In this document: piece by piece, positions 1 to 8,276 of the stretch
Layout of the letters: the number at the start of each line of letters is the position of its first letter
Position numbering within the stretch: position 1 is the stretch's first letter
Assembly: GCA_945902755.1 (NCBI GenBank)
Contig: CAMDNC010000003.1
Location: 1-49,115, forward strand
Source: Flavipsychrobacter stenotrophus
Lineage (GTDB): Bacteria > Bacteroidota > Bacteroidia > Chitinophagales > Chitinophagaceae
DNA: 49,115 nt
Reading direction: 5' to 3'
The notes under the pieces: generated by a model
The model's database searches: none
What the model was told of the DNA's origin: nothing
What the model saw: the letters and a program-made list of their open reading frames with translations, nothing else
Position numbers and translations under genes: made by a program

Positions 1-1100
1 ACTGTAGTAACACTCGATGTCTGGAAATACACAGTGCTTGCTGTACCTCCTGTGTAAGGAATAGTTGCTGCAGCGTTGGTATACAAATTAGTAGTAGGCG
101 ACCAGGTAGCAGCCGTAGAAGATGACAAAGCAGTAACACTACCATTACAAACACTAGTAGTAGCAGGAGTAATAGTAGGTGTAGCAGGCACAGGATTGAG
201 GCTAACTACAGTAGTGGCACTCATGGAGCAGGTACCATTAGTAGCGACAAGTGTGTAAGTACCAGCAGTGGCAGCAGTAACTGGAGCGACCACTGGTGTA
301 AGCGAAGTAGAAGTAAAACTGGCAGGACCTGACCAAGAATAAGAAGTAGCACCACCTCCTACGGTACCTGTGAGCGTAACAGTGCCCCCGGGACATACTG
401 CACCGCTGTTAGTAGCAGTAACTGTAACAGGACAAGGAGACCACCTGTAAACCTGATTGACAGAAGGAAATCCAAAACCTACACCTGATGGAAATGCAGT
501 AGTAGGTACGGGAGATGCACCGTAGTTAGGCAAGGTTCTCACATCTGCGGCTGTATTGGTTATACCAATAGTACCAGAGGGAGAACCGTAAGAATTAGTA
601 CCATAACAAAAATCGATCATATTGGAACCTTCGTACAATTTAATTTGAAGATTACCATTACCTGAAGTACTAAAGTGATGAAAATTGTTCCATTCGAAAG
701 TAAAAATCCTATTAGGGGCTGTGCCAGTAGTACTGTAATATGCAGTGTGACCAGAACCATGTAAATCATCCCAAAATGGCAATAGCCATCCAGCACTAGA
801 AATATTACCCAATACATTGGTAAAAGGGGCTACTCCGGTGTTCGAAAGGTTGACAAACCCATTTGAACAAGCTGCTAATTGAGTGTAGTTAGTTCCACAA
901 TAGTTAAATGTAAATCCTATTGGTATATTTGTTTGAGTAATATCATCTGCACTTATTCCACCAGTTGCTGTACCTGTAGAAGAGATGCTAGTATATGTAC
1001 TGCTGAATGCAGAAAAGAAGTAAGACGCCGTGGTTTGGGAATAACCTTTGCTGCCTAAGAGTAAAAAAATAAGAAAAGCGAGTAACGTAATTTTTTTCAT
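1..1100 (-). CDS. Large secreted repeat protein, N-terminal part (runs off left edge)
   Basis: Not in the ORF track because it is open at the window edge. Reading the minus strand from an ATG at 1100 gives an uninterrupted frame of about 366 codons. It begins with a signal peptide (MKKITLLAFLIFLLLGSKGYSQ) followed by a globular region of about 215 residues containing the motifs YCGTNYTQL, SNGFVNL and LPFWDDLHG, a pattern typical of N-terminal domains in Bacteroidota surface proteins. After that come Thr/Ser/Pro-rich Ig-like segments (CPGGTVTLTG, GTYTLVATNG). By analogy the missing C-terminus probably carries a T9SS sorting domain, but this cannot be seen. It is likely an exported adhesin-like protein; no enzymatic motif is visible. 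Confidence 0.85.
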   Translation of the reverse strand, partial: MKKITLLAFLIFLLLGSKGYSQTTASYFFSAFSSTYTSISSTGTATGGISADDITQTNIPIGFTFNYCGTNYTQLAACSNGFVNLSNTGVAPFTNVLGNISSAGWLLPFWDDLHGSGHTAYYSTTGTAPNRIFTFEWNNFHHFSTSGNGNLQIKLYEGSNMIDFCYGTNSYGSPSGTIGITNTAADVRTLPNYGASPVPTTAFPSGVGFGFPSVNQVYRWSPCPVTVTATNSGAVCPGGTVTLTGTVGGGATSYSWSGPASFTSTSLTPVVAPVTAATAGTYTLVATNGTCSMSATTVVSLNPVPATPTITPATTSVCNGSVTALSSSTAATWSPTTNLYTNAAATIPYTGGTASTVYFQTSSVTT

Positions 1101-1447
1101 ATTGCCTTATCAGAAAATTAATTGTTGAGGAACACAATGCCTAAAGTAACACAGTCGTAAATTTAGAACATTAAGCAAGAGTTACAAAAAAATATTTTTA
1201 TTGTGACCAATTTGGAATCAATGTTATCAGTGAACTAATTGTAATAAAGCATATAGCAACCTATTAGAAAGCCTTACCAAAAATGTCAAAACACTAGATA
1301 ACACAAATTCTATAACTGCTTAGCAAAAGCAATACTTGAATGGCAACAAAAAAAATAAAAATGTTAGGCACAGCTAGAAAAAAAGAGGCAGAAATAAGGT
1401 AGAAACAGAAAAAATAATATTATTTAGTTTCGTAACAAGCCTGAAGA
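1101..1447. other. Intergenic gap, no gene seen
   Basis: About 350 AT-rich bases between the start of the left-edge secreted protein and the end of the GNAT gene, both on the minus strand. I see no convincing ORF, hairpin terminator or RNA gene. It presumably holds the promoter of the left-edge gene, but no clear minus-strand TAnnTTTG element is present close to 1100. Confidence 0.5.
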
Positions 1448-2038
1448 TTAATAGACGATGGATGTTACAAGATTTGACTTAACTACTTGCCACTCACGAT
1501 CGATTATGCTAAAAACAGCGGTGTTTCGATATGCCCCATTAGCTCGAATTCTCTCGTTTCTGAGAATGCCCTCAAATGTAGCGCCAATACCGATTATTGC
1601 TTTTCGACTACGAAAGTTATTTTCATCAGTAACAAATTGAACTCTTATCGCATTTATTGTTTCGAAACAATAAGACAATAATAATAATTTACATTCTCTG
1701 TTATACCCTGTTCGCCAATAGGACGGATCGTACCATGTCCAACCAATCTCTAATTTCCTGTGCTCGGAAAATATATTATGGAACATTGTACTACCTATGA
1801 CATTCCCCGTGCGATTACAGATAACTGTAAACGGATATTGCTCACCATTGGCGCGTTTGAGCATTGCACTTTCTAGGTGCAATTTCAATCTTTCAGAATC
1901 GGCACCATTTATAGAAATAAACTCCCAAATAGAAGGATTTGCACCTACACGCAATAGTTCGGGAAAATGAGCACGTTCTAGAGGCACTAATTTTACAAGT
2001 TTTCCCTCCAAAACAACAGGATGATTGATCCAATTCAT
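1448..2038 (-). CDS. GNAT family N-acetyltransferase (RimJ/RimL type)
   Basis: A 196-residue protein of the usual length for RimJ/RimL-like acetyltransferases, which transfer an acetyl group from acetyl-CoA to an amine. The opening VVLEGKLVKLVPLERAH matches the typical N-terminal strand of this group. NVIGSTMF and LEIGWTWYDPSYW form the central sheet, and RTGYNRECKLLLL sits where the acetyl-CoA pyrophosphate loop is expected. The late NNFRSRKAI..GATFEGILRNE is the conserved helix and final strand of the family. The substrate (ribosomal protein N-terminus, antibiotic or small amine) cannot be deduced. It is monocistronic, between two secreted-protein genes. Confidence 0.88.
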   Translation of the reverse strand: MNWINHPVVLEGKLVKLVPLERAHFPELLRVGANPSIWEFISINGADSERLKLHLESAMLKRANGEQYPFTVICNRTGNVIGSTMFHNIFSEHRKLEIGWTWYDPSYWRTGYNRECKLLLLSYCFETINAIRVQFVTDENNFRSRKAIIGIGATFEGILRNERIRANGAYRNTAVFSIIDREWQVVKSNLVTSIVY

Positions 2039-2126
2039 TATGCAATGTAAAAAATATAGTTAGGATGAATTACGAAACAACCTACTTGAAAGAATGACAA
2101 AGAAAACGATGATTGATTGATAGCAT

Positions 2127-2153
2127 AAAAAAAGCGGGCTAAAGTAAGCCCGC
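2127..2153 (-). terminator. Rho-independent terminator of the 2174-3082 gene
   Basis: GCGGGCT and AGCCCGC form a perfect 7-bp GC-rich stem around a 6-base loop, followed on the minus strand by seven T residues. It lies 20 bases after the stop codon of the T9SS cargo gene. Confidence 0.9.
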
Positions 2154-2173
2154 ACGTTGCCATGATATAAAAA

Positions 2174-3082
2174 TTAGTCAACAAATAACTTTTGTTGAAC
2201 ATTGCTTTCAGCATCGTTAACTTGAATCATGTACATTCCTTTAACCAATCCTTTAGTATTCATTACAAAGTTATTCTCGCCTGACAAAGCCCGAAAAATT
2301 TGTGAGCGGAGTTGTTTACCAGAAAGATCAGAGACAACTACCTCTACTTGGCGAGCAGAAGCACTGTGATAATAAACAGTAACTTGGGAGTTAGTTGGAT
2401 TTGGGAAAAGTTTGAGAGTAGAATGCACAGCTTTTAAGGTAACTACACCTGTTGGTACTGTACCGATAAAAGCTAGATCATCTGCATAAAGATAGCTACC
2501 ATTAACCGCAGCTGCGGGATCTGCGCTAGACATGAGCACCACAATTCCAGTATCGGGATTAGCACCAGACATATAAGTTAGAGGGATTGTAAAATCGGAC
2601 CACGACATTGCCATACCCGTAAGAGTAGAATCGGCCATTGCAACAGTATCTCTAGTGCTGGTTACCGTGTTCCATTTAGTAAATATAACCCCTACCCTTC
2701 CATGGTCAGTACCTGATCCCATATGCTGCCATTTGCCTGTAAGACTGGCAGAACGAGTAGAGTGCGCAAAGCCACCTGAAAAATCGACAGAAAGTGGAGT
2801 GAGAACCACATTGAGCTCACCTGTAACGGCAACCCCAGGAGCTACTAATGCAAGTGCTGTTTTAGAGGTAAGTTTGATAAAAGCACTACCTGAAGGTGCG
2901 CCAGTAGTTCCTTTTTCGCATGTATAAACAGAAAATGTACTAGTAGTTGAATTTAGATTTCCCCAACCAGTAGGGCTATCATATGAGCCAGAAGTCCAGG
3001 TTTCAAATCCTGGATTAGGAATCTGAGCAAATGCAGCAAATGTTAGAAAAAGCAAAAAGAAGGTAGTAGAATATTTCTTCAT
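2174..3082 (-). CDS. T9SS-exported protein with type A sorting domain
   Basis: The track starts this ORF at 3148, but the signal peptide MKKYSTTFFLLFLTFAAFAQ begins at the internal ATG at 3082, and a TAnnTTTG promoter element lies at 3115-3122, inside the longer reading. The mature protein (302 residues with signal) opens with IPNPGFETWTSGS, then a roughly 200-residue beta-rich domain ending in YLYADDLAFIG. The last 75 residues (LKLFPNPTNSQVTVYY, LSGKQLRSQ, LVKGMYMIQV) are a type A T9SS C-terminal domain, which directs outer-membrane translocation and removal or anchoring. The N-terminal domain resembles carbohydrate-binding or PCMD-like modules, without proof. The product at 35789 is a paralogue. 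Confidence 0.88.
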   Translation of the reverse strand: MKKYSTTFFLLFLTFAAFAQIPNPGFETWTSGSYDSPTGWGNLNSTTSTFSVYTCEKGTTGAPSGSAFIKLTSKTALALVAPGVAVTGELNVVLTPLSVDFSGGFAHSTRSASLTGKWQHMGSGTDHGRVGVIFTKWNTVTSTRDTVAMADSTLTGMAMSWSDFTIPLTYMSGANPDTGIVVLMSSADPAAAVNGSYLYADDLAFIGTVPTGVVTLKAVHSTLKLFPNPTNSQVTVYYHSASARQVEVVVSDLSGKQLRSQIFRALSGENNFVMNTKGLVKGMYMIQVNDAESNVQQKLFVD

Positions 3083-3114
3083 TTGTTTCTTATTTAGAGG
3101 TATAAAACAAAGAA

Positions 3115-3122
3115 CAAAATTA
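3115..3122 (-). promoter_or_regulatory. Putative Bacteroidota -7 element
   Basis: TAATTTTG on the minus strand matches TAnnTTTG, 32 bases upstream of the ATG at 3082. No good TTG -33 element lies at the preferred distance, so support is partial. It favours the 3082 start. Confidence 0.45.
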
Positions 3123-3258
3123 CATAAATAAAAGTAGTGTATCACCATAACAAACGGCTAATTTTAATTGAAGTCACTATTAAGCATAAATGAACAATTA
3201 CTTTTGTTAAGTAAGCAATTGCAGGACACAAGTAATAACTAAAAAGTACCACATAAAA

Positions 3259-3648
3259 ATGAACGGAAACGAAATACTACATCAAAAGAAAAGCTATCGC
3301 TGGCTTGAAAACCTACACATATTACTATGGCTAATTAAAGACACCTGCTGGGCTATGGAGTGGAAAACTGGAGCAATAGCTATGATAATACCAACTATTG
3401 GTGTAGCAATCTATCTACTATATAAAAGTAAGAAAAATAAGACAGAATTGTATCACAACGCAGCAGTGTGTATGTGGATTATTGCGAATTCAACATGGAT
3501 GATAGGTGAGTTTGCGAACTATGACATGAGAACATTGGCTGCAACAACATTTGGTATAGGACTGGCGATACTAGCTGTTTACTATTTGGTTTATTTTAAA
3601 AACGACAGAATGGAACAACATAGAAAAGAAAACAAGTCAGGAGACTAG
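3259..3648 (+). CDS. Small membrane protein, unknown function
   Basis: A 129-residue protein that I cannot assign to a named family. After a hydrophilic start (MNGNEILHQKKSYRW) it has three hydrophobic segments likely to span the membrane: around residues 37-55 (TGAIAMIIPTIGVAIYLLY), 68-85 (AAVCMWIIANSTWMIGEF) and 95-112 (TFGIGLAILAVYYLVYF). It ends in a charged cytoplasmic-type tail. It is transcribed convergently with the DUF4294 gene, with only 7 bases between the stops. Coding is supported by the coherent membrane topology and by the lack of a better overlapping ORF. Confidence 0.7.
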   Translation: MNGNEILHQKKSYRWLENLHILLWLIKDTCWAMEWKTGAIAMIIPTIGVAIYLLYKSKKNKTELYHNAAVCMWIIANSTWMIGEFANYDMRTLAATTFGIGLAILAVYYLVYFKNDRMEQHRKENKSGD

Positions 3649-3655
3649 CAAATAG

Positions 3656-4309
3656 TTATTTAGCGACTGTTTTGGGGAGTTTTTTCATCATCTCTGCCTG
3701 TAAGTAAAGCTGATACCGATAATTAGCTGCTCCTTCTAATATCTGCACTATGGCTTCCATTTCTTGATCTCGACCGGTGGGGTCATAATTTTGACGAAGG
3801 TTATTGTTGAACATCAAACCAACTGACTGCCAAACAACGGCAGAAAAACCGCTTTTTAGTTCGCGAATTATGCTATAACAATTTTGACCTGTTTGTCGGT
3901 TAATCAATTTTATGAGGACGTGCCCTTGATTGACTGTTAGATTTTTGAGTGGTTCTTTGAAAGATGCATCGAGTTGTCGATCAATTTCTTTGAGATACCG
4001 CCTTCTATCTCTGCGACCATCGAGCGTGTCGAGTGTATGGCTTACGTCTTTAAGAATGGCTGCGGCAGTAATTGCATATGGATATGCAATGTATATATCT
4101 CGGCGCAGCCTGTCGCGCCGAAGTCTGTCGGTAGGATTGATGAAAGTACTGGTAATTTCCACCTCTGGAAGAAAAGCGGTAGGATAGTTGATGCCATTGA
4201 TCACAGTCGCACCTACCCTGATGGTATCGTAAATGGAATATTGTGCCAAAGTAGTTTGGGATACAAACACTGCAAACACAAAGAGGCGAAATTTAAGCAG
4301 GTATCTCAT
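3656..4309 (-). CDS. DUF4294 domain-containing exported protein
   Basis: A 217-residue protein with an N-terminal signal peptide (MRYLLKFRLFVFAVFVSQTTLAQ). The body carries the DUF4294 pattern: a strand ending in LPEVEI, then YPYA, a charged RRDRRRYLKEIDRQL helix, LTVNQGHVLIKLINRQTG, and SIIRELKSGFSAVVWQSV followed by NYDPTGRDQEMEAIV. The family occurs in Bacteroidota, is predicted to be periplasmic and has no established function. DRLRRDRLRRD near residue 60 is a short internal duplication. It is monocistronic and convergent with the small membrane protein gene. Confidence 0.85.
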   Translation of the reverse strand: MRYLLKFRLFVFAVFVSQTTLAQYSIYDTIRVGATVINGINYPTAFLPEVEITSTFINPTDRLRRDRLRRDIYIAYPYAITAAAILKDVSHTLDTLDGRRDRRRYLKEIDRQLDASFKEPLKNLTVNQGHVLIKLINRQTGQNCYSIIRELKSGFSAVVWQSVGLMFNNNLRQNYDPTGRDQEMEAIVQILEGAANYRYQLYLQAEMMKKLPKTVAK

Positions 4310-4438
4310 GAAATTACAATGTAAATTTCTTGATTTTTGTTGATATTAAACCTAAACCAATGATAAAATATTGCAAACAAAGAATGTTAATTTTAGAGTT
4401 ACACCAAATTATACCTGTCAGAGTGACTAATGGTAGTC

Positions 4439-4446
4439 TAACTTTG
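4439..4446 (+). promoter_or_regulatory. Putative -7 element of the small lipoprotein gene
   Basis: TAACTTTG matches TAnnTTTG exactly and ends 10 bases before the ATG at 4457, which would give a very short 5' leader. No clear TTG is seen at -33. Confidence 0.5.
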
Positions 4447-4456
4447 CCAAATAAAT

Positions 4457-4687
4457 ATGAAGAAGCTAATATTGACTATAATGGGAAGCGTGGCGTTGAT
4501 GACGTCTTGCAAAAAAGAAGTGAAAACTCAGTTGTCTAAAGAAGAAATACAAAAGCGAATAGACTCTATTTCGAGCGAAAAGATATTAGAAGTAGAGGAA
4601 TATGCAAAGAAGGAACTAGAATACAGAATAAAAATTGAAGTGAAAGTAAAAGCTGACTCGATAAGAGAAGCAACGAAAAATAAATAA
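4457..4687 (+). CDS. Small lipoprotein, unknown function
   Basis: A 76-residue product with a lipoprotein signal: MKKLILTIMGSVALMTSCKKE, with the lipobox Cys at about residue 18 followed by basic residues. The mature part is a single highly charged stretch (KEEIQKRIDSI..EVEEYAKKELEYRIKIEV) predicted to be helical and possibly coiled coil. A near-consensus promoter precedes it. A downstream gene (DCC-type protein) starts 43 bases later on the same strand and may be cotranscribed. The family is not recognised. Confidence 0.72.
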   Translation: MKKLILTIMGSVALMTSCKKEVKTQLSKEEIQKRIDSISSEKILEVEEYAKKELEYRIKIEVKVKADSIREATKNK

Positions 4688-4730
4688 AAGGTAGCGTATT
4701 GTGGAGCATATAAGGCTAAAAAAATGAAAC

Positions 4731-5144
4731 GTGAGAATAGAACTGCAACCAAAACCAATTGTATACTTTGACGGTGTTTGTAACTTGTGTAATAATGCCG
4801 TGCGATTTATTATGAAACATGACAAAAAACAGCGGTTTTTGTTTGCCACTCTTTCATCAGATGCAGGTAAAAATGCAATGGAACAAGTGAATAAAGGTGG
4901 CAGAAGAATTGACAGCGTAATAATCTACTACAGAGGGAAATATTACACCAAATCAAGTGCAGTACTCCTTGCATTTAAACTACTGGGAGGCGCATGGCAA
5001 CTGTTATATCCATTTATTATTTTGCCAGCATTTATCAGAAATGCTGTGTATGACTGGATAGGTAAAAACAGGTATAAGTGGTTTGGTAAAAAAAACGAAT
5101 GTACCCTACCCTCCGCCGAAATAATGAAGCGGTTTGTAAACTAA
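4731..5144 (+). CDS. DCC1-like thiol-disulfide oxidoreductase family protein (DUF393)
   Basis: A 137-residue protein with the family signature near the N-terminus: IVYFDGVCNLCNNAVRFIMKHD. The DGVCNLC CxxC motif is the presumed redox site and DxxCxxC names the family. Further conserved parts are FATLSSDAG, IDSVIIYY, YYTKSSAVLLAFKLLGG and a C-terminal YDWIGKNRYKWFGKK. The start codon is GTG: an in-frame TGA lies two codons upstream, and the ATG seven bases upstream is in another frame. Such proteins are probably cytoplasmic or membrane-associated; their physiological substrates are mostly unknown. Confidence 0.88.
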   Translation: MRIELQPKPIVYFDGVCNLCNNAVRFIMKHDKKQRFLFATLSSDAGKNAMEQVNKGGRRIDSVIIYYRGKYYTKSSAVLLAFKLLGGAWQLLYPFIILPAFIRNAVYDWIGKNRYKWFGKKNECTLPSAEIMKRFVN

Positions 5145-5200
5145 GAATTAGTGAAATAAATTTCACCCTTCAAAAAAGTATATCTACCTTAAATTTGGAT

Positions 5201-6655
5201 ATGGCAAACCTGAGATTATATTCAATTTTGTTGTTACTCACGTTCGTTTTCTTGGACGTAAGTGGGCAAGAAGTAACGTATACTGAATATGAAAAATTTG
5301 ACAATAGAACTGATGCCTATACTGTGGTAGGTATGACAGGTGGCCACCTGTATACGTATTTGCGAAATGAGGAAGGCTCAAGATTAGAATCCTACAACGA
5401 CTCGATGAAAAAAGTTGCGACGATTCTGTTAGACTTTTTTCCGCAGCGAATATATCAGGTTAAATTCATAACGTACCCAGATAAGATGATGGTGCTCTAT
5501 CAGGCACTAGAAAGTAATAAAGTAGTGCAATATGCGGCGCTGCTAGACGCAAGTGGGCTGCTAATAAACAAACCAATAGAAATAGGCCATACCAAAACCG
5601 GGATTTTCGGTCCTACAAAAAACTATTATTCATCATCGGTATCTGACGATAAGAAAACGATACTGGTGTATACCGCTGCTGATAAGAAAAATGAAATTTC
5701 TTTTGAAGGGAAATGGCTGGATGACAAAGGTGTAGTTTTCAAACGTTGTAAAGCAAGTTTTAAAACTGAGAACTTGCCTGAGCATGGAGAGGTGAATGTA
5801 GCTAACGATGGCACTGTTTACATGGCGGCCTATACCCCTATTGGGGCACAAGACTATACTGACCAGTATTGGATACTAAAATTAAAGCCAGGGTCGCTTA
5901 AGTTTGAGGGTAAGGAACTACAGTTAGGTGACAAATTTGCGACAGGAGGTTATACCAAAATAGACAACGTAAATAACAAGGTTTACTTCGGAGGATTTTA
6001 CTCGGATAAAAAGAACGGTAGATTTGATGGTTTTATCTATGCTGCTTTCGATATTGCTACTGACACCTTCAGTACCAGACGGTTTATACCATTTGATAAC
6101 GAAATAATAAGTAAGGCCAATAGCAACAAAAGAAACTACTCATTTGATAACTACATGGTGCGCCAATTAATTGTAAAAAATGATGGAGGTTTTGTATTGG
6201 TAGCAGAGTCGCAGTATGTAACTATGCGCAGCAGTTTCACTCCTGGATTTGGGTATTATTCGTTTTACAGTCCGTATATGAATTCATCAGTAAGAGAGTA
6301 TCACTATAACGATATAATGGCGTTGGCTTATAATAATGAAGGTGTGCGAGAGTGGAATACTATCATACCCAAACAACAGTACTCGCAGGAAGATGATGGT
6401 GTTTTTTCTTCGTATGCTTTACTAAATACTGGAGGAACGCTAGCATTTCTTTTCAATGATTTTGACACACGACACTCGAGAATACAATTGGCAACTGTAA
6501 CTGCTGATGGAAAATCGGATATACATGGACTTACTGCCGAAGGCAATGATTATCCTGATTGGTTGCCAAAATCGGCTAAACAAGTATCCGGCCGAGTGAT
6601 GGTGGTGCCCTGCTTCTACAGAAAACAGATATGCTTTGCGAGGGTTAGTTTTTAG
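5201..6655 (+). CDS. Secreted or periplasmic protein, unknown function
   Basis: The track ORF begins at 5099 inside the preceding gene. The signal peptide MANLRLYSILLLLTFVFLDVSGQ starts at the internal ATG at 5201, which I take as the start (484 residues). The mature protein is rich in aromatic and beta-forming residues with repeated strands (MMVLYQALESNKVVQY, TVYMAAYTPIG, VYFGGFYSDKK, GFVLVAESQYV, TLAFLFNDFD), suggesting a beta-propeller-like fold. No catalytic motif and no T9SS sorting domain is seen at the C-terminus (VVPCFYRKQICFARVSF). It follows the DCC gene by 56 bases. Confidence 0.75.
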   Translation: MANLRLYSILLLLTFVFLDVSGQEVTYTEYEKFDNRTDAYTVVGMTGGHLYTYLRNEEGSRLESYNDSMKKVATILLDFFPQRIYQVKFITYPDKMMVLYQALESNKVVQYAALLDASGLLINKPIEIGHTKTGIFGPTKNYYSSSVSDDKKTILVYTAADKKNEISFEGKWLDDKGVVFKRCKASFKTENLPEHGEVNVANDGTVYMAAYTPIGAQDYTDQYWILKLKPGSLKFEGKELQLGDKFATGGYTKIDNVNNKVYFGGFYSDKKNGRFDGFIYAAFDIATDTFSTRRFIPFDNEIISKANSNKRNYSFDNYMVRQLIVKNDGGFVLVAESQYVTMRSSFTPGFGYYSFYSPYMNSSVREYHYNDIMALAYNNEGVREWNTIIPKQQYSQEDDGVFSSYALLNTGGTLAFLFNDFDTRHSRIQLATVTADGKSDIHGLTAEGNDYPDWLPKSAKQVSGRVMVVPCFYRKQICFARVSF

Positions 6656-6811
6656 ATAGCCATATAGTCATTCTCTAGAATTGGCGAAGCTTAACAAAGA
6701 TGTGTGAATTTAAAACACTGTTCAACACAAAATATCACAAGTAAGTGTTTAGTTGCTCCCGTTTATTGGCTACTAAGTATTGTAAGTGAAGTTTGTAGGG
6801 AACAGAAATGT

Positions 6812-8224
6812 CTAACGTGTTTTTGAGATTCCACCTTGGTAGACTGACATGTATATGTTTTTGTTCTCGAGATAAAGCAAACTACCATTGGCATCCCACC
6901 GCGGTTTGATCTTAAATCTTGTAAAGGGCGCTCCAGATAAATCGTTATAGTCATCGTTAAAAATGGTGCCATACTGCCGCAGTAGGGAACCATACCAAAG
7001 CATGGATTCGTAGCCCCTCAAGACCATTTCAGATGGAACACCTGCAAATTCGTTTTTGTAGGTTCTTTTTAAAGCGTTGACCAAATTGCTGTCGGCCGAT
7101 TCATAGTTGGACGAACTGGTTACATTAACTGCAAGATTCTTATAACTATTGTTTTTACGTAAGCTTGGAAGATCACTCCAGGTGGGCATTCCATAAACAT
7201 TGAAATGTGTGTTAGGGAAGTACTTGGAGAGTGCTTTAAGTAGGCTGTCTGCAAACGACTGATTGAGAATACTAACTACCACGGCATTGGGCCGAGTTGT
7301 ATCAAACACAGTCATTAATTCTGCCTTGGTAGGCAATTTATTGCACAATAATTTACGAAAGGTAACATCACTATATAGATCATTGAGCATGTATAGCGCA
7401 GCGTTGTCATCGGCAAGGGCAGATGTGCGATAGAGTAATGCTACATTTTGTCCTGCATATTTTGCAGAAACATCGTCGATTATGTACTCACAATGGCTTT
7501 TTACAGACGGCAAAAGCATTGTAAAATATTGGTTGTCTTTGACCCATGCATCATAATTGGTAAGTGCAGATACGAAATTGATTCTTTTTTTACGGGCGTA
7601 TCCAGCTAATACAGGAATATCATGTTGTTCAACCGCACCGATAATGAGATCGGTGGAATCGAGTCGTCGCCTATTGATTAGCATTTCGGGAGATTCATTA
7701 AACGAACCTGCATCGTGAATGTGTATATCTAATTTTGCACCCGCTCTCCTGAGGCTATCGGCAGCCAACTTAACCCCTTGGTAAAAAGCCAAACCGTCAG
7801 CAGCTTTATCTGGCACTTTGTCTTTGAAAGTTACTGACTCACCTCTTACCAGCTCGTCGAGGTACAAAGGTAATATCACACTTATTCTGTATTTTTTCTT
7901 GAATTTAGAATCAGGATAAGCTATTTCTTGTTTTCTTTTTCCAGAGGTTTTTTTCTGTTGTGATGCCCGTTTATCATTATCGATTTCTGTAGATGTGGAA
8001 ACTGACGAATAATTATCTTTATTTTTATTTTTCCTGCGCTTTTTACTTTGCTTGTTGTTCTCCTCTTCGCTAATTGATTGATTAGTACCAGCAACTTCTG
8101 TTCTATTTGACTGTCTTGATTTCTTTTTGCCGAACAATTGAGCGTGGGAAGAGAATGCCAAACTAAGTAGCATAAATGAAAAACCTACAACTAACAAGAC
8201 AATCTTATTAAACCTAAAATTCAT
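6812..8224 (-). CDS. Type 1 periplasmic-binding-fold protein with basic linker
   Basis: A 470-residue protein. Residues 1-29 are a signal peptide (IVLLVVGFSFMLLSLAFSSHA). Residues 30-105 are a low-complexity Lys/Arg/Ser/Asn-rich linker (GKKKSRQSNR, KQSKKRRKNKNKD). From about residue 110 the sequence follows the receptor-type ligand-binding (branched-chain amino acid-binding-like) fold: YRISVILPLYLDEL, AFYQGVKLAADSLRRAGAKLDIHIHDAG, DLIIGAVEQHDIPVLAGYA, NVALLYRTS, PNAVVVSILNQ, HFNVYGMPTW, MVLRGYESMLW. Related Bacteroidota proteins often carry LysM peptidoglycan-binding repeats at the N-terminus; here the basic linker takes their place. No transporter genes are adjacent, so a sensory or cell-wall role is possible. 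Confidence 0.8.
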   Translation of the reverse strand: MNFRFNKIVLLVVGFSFMLLSLAFSSHAQLFGKKKSRQSNRTEVAGTNQSISEEENNKQSKKRRKNKNKDNYSSVSTSTEIDNDKRASQQKKTSGKRKQEIAYPDSKFKKKYRISVILPLYLDELVRGESVTFKDKVPDKAADGLAFYQGVKLAADSLRRAGAKLDIHIHDAGSFNESPEMLINRRRLDSTDLIIGAVEQHDIPVLAGYARKKRINFVSALTNYDAWVKDNQYFTMLLPSVKSHCEYIIDDVSAKYAGQNVALLYRTSALADDNAALYMLNDLYSDVTFRKLLCNKLPTKAELMTVFDTTRPNAVVVSILNQSFADSLLKALSKYFPNTHFNVYGMPTWSDLPSLRKNNSYKNLAVNVTSSSNYESADSNLVNALKRTYKNEFAGVPSEMVLRGYESMLWYGSLLRQYGTIFNDDYNDLSGAPFTRFKIKPRWDANGSLLYLENKNIYMSVYQGGISKTR

Positions 8225-8276
8225 TGGCTGCGTTTTCAGAAAATTTAGATTTGATTAAAAATATTGATATTATTTT

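Noticed and set aside
4330-4539. 69-residue plus-strand ORF overlapping the small lipoprotein gene
   Set aside because: It overlaps the better-supported lipoprotein frame, contains its promoter element and has no signal or domain pattern.
5190-5197. TAAATTTG promoter-like element just before the 5201 start
   Set aside because: It ends only 3 bases before the ATG that begins a clear signal peptide, so transcription from it would start within the gene. More likely chance or read-through from the upstream gene.
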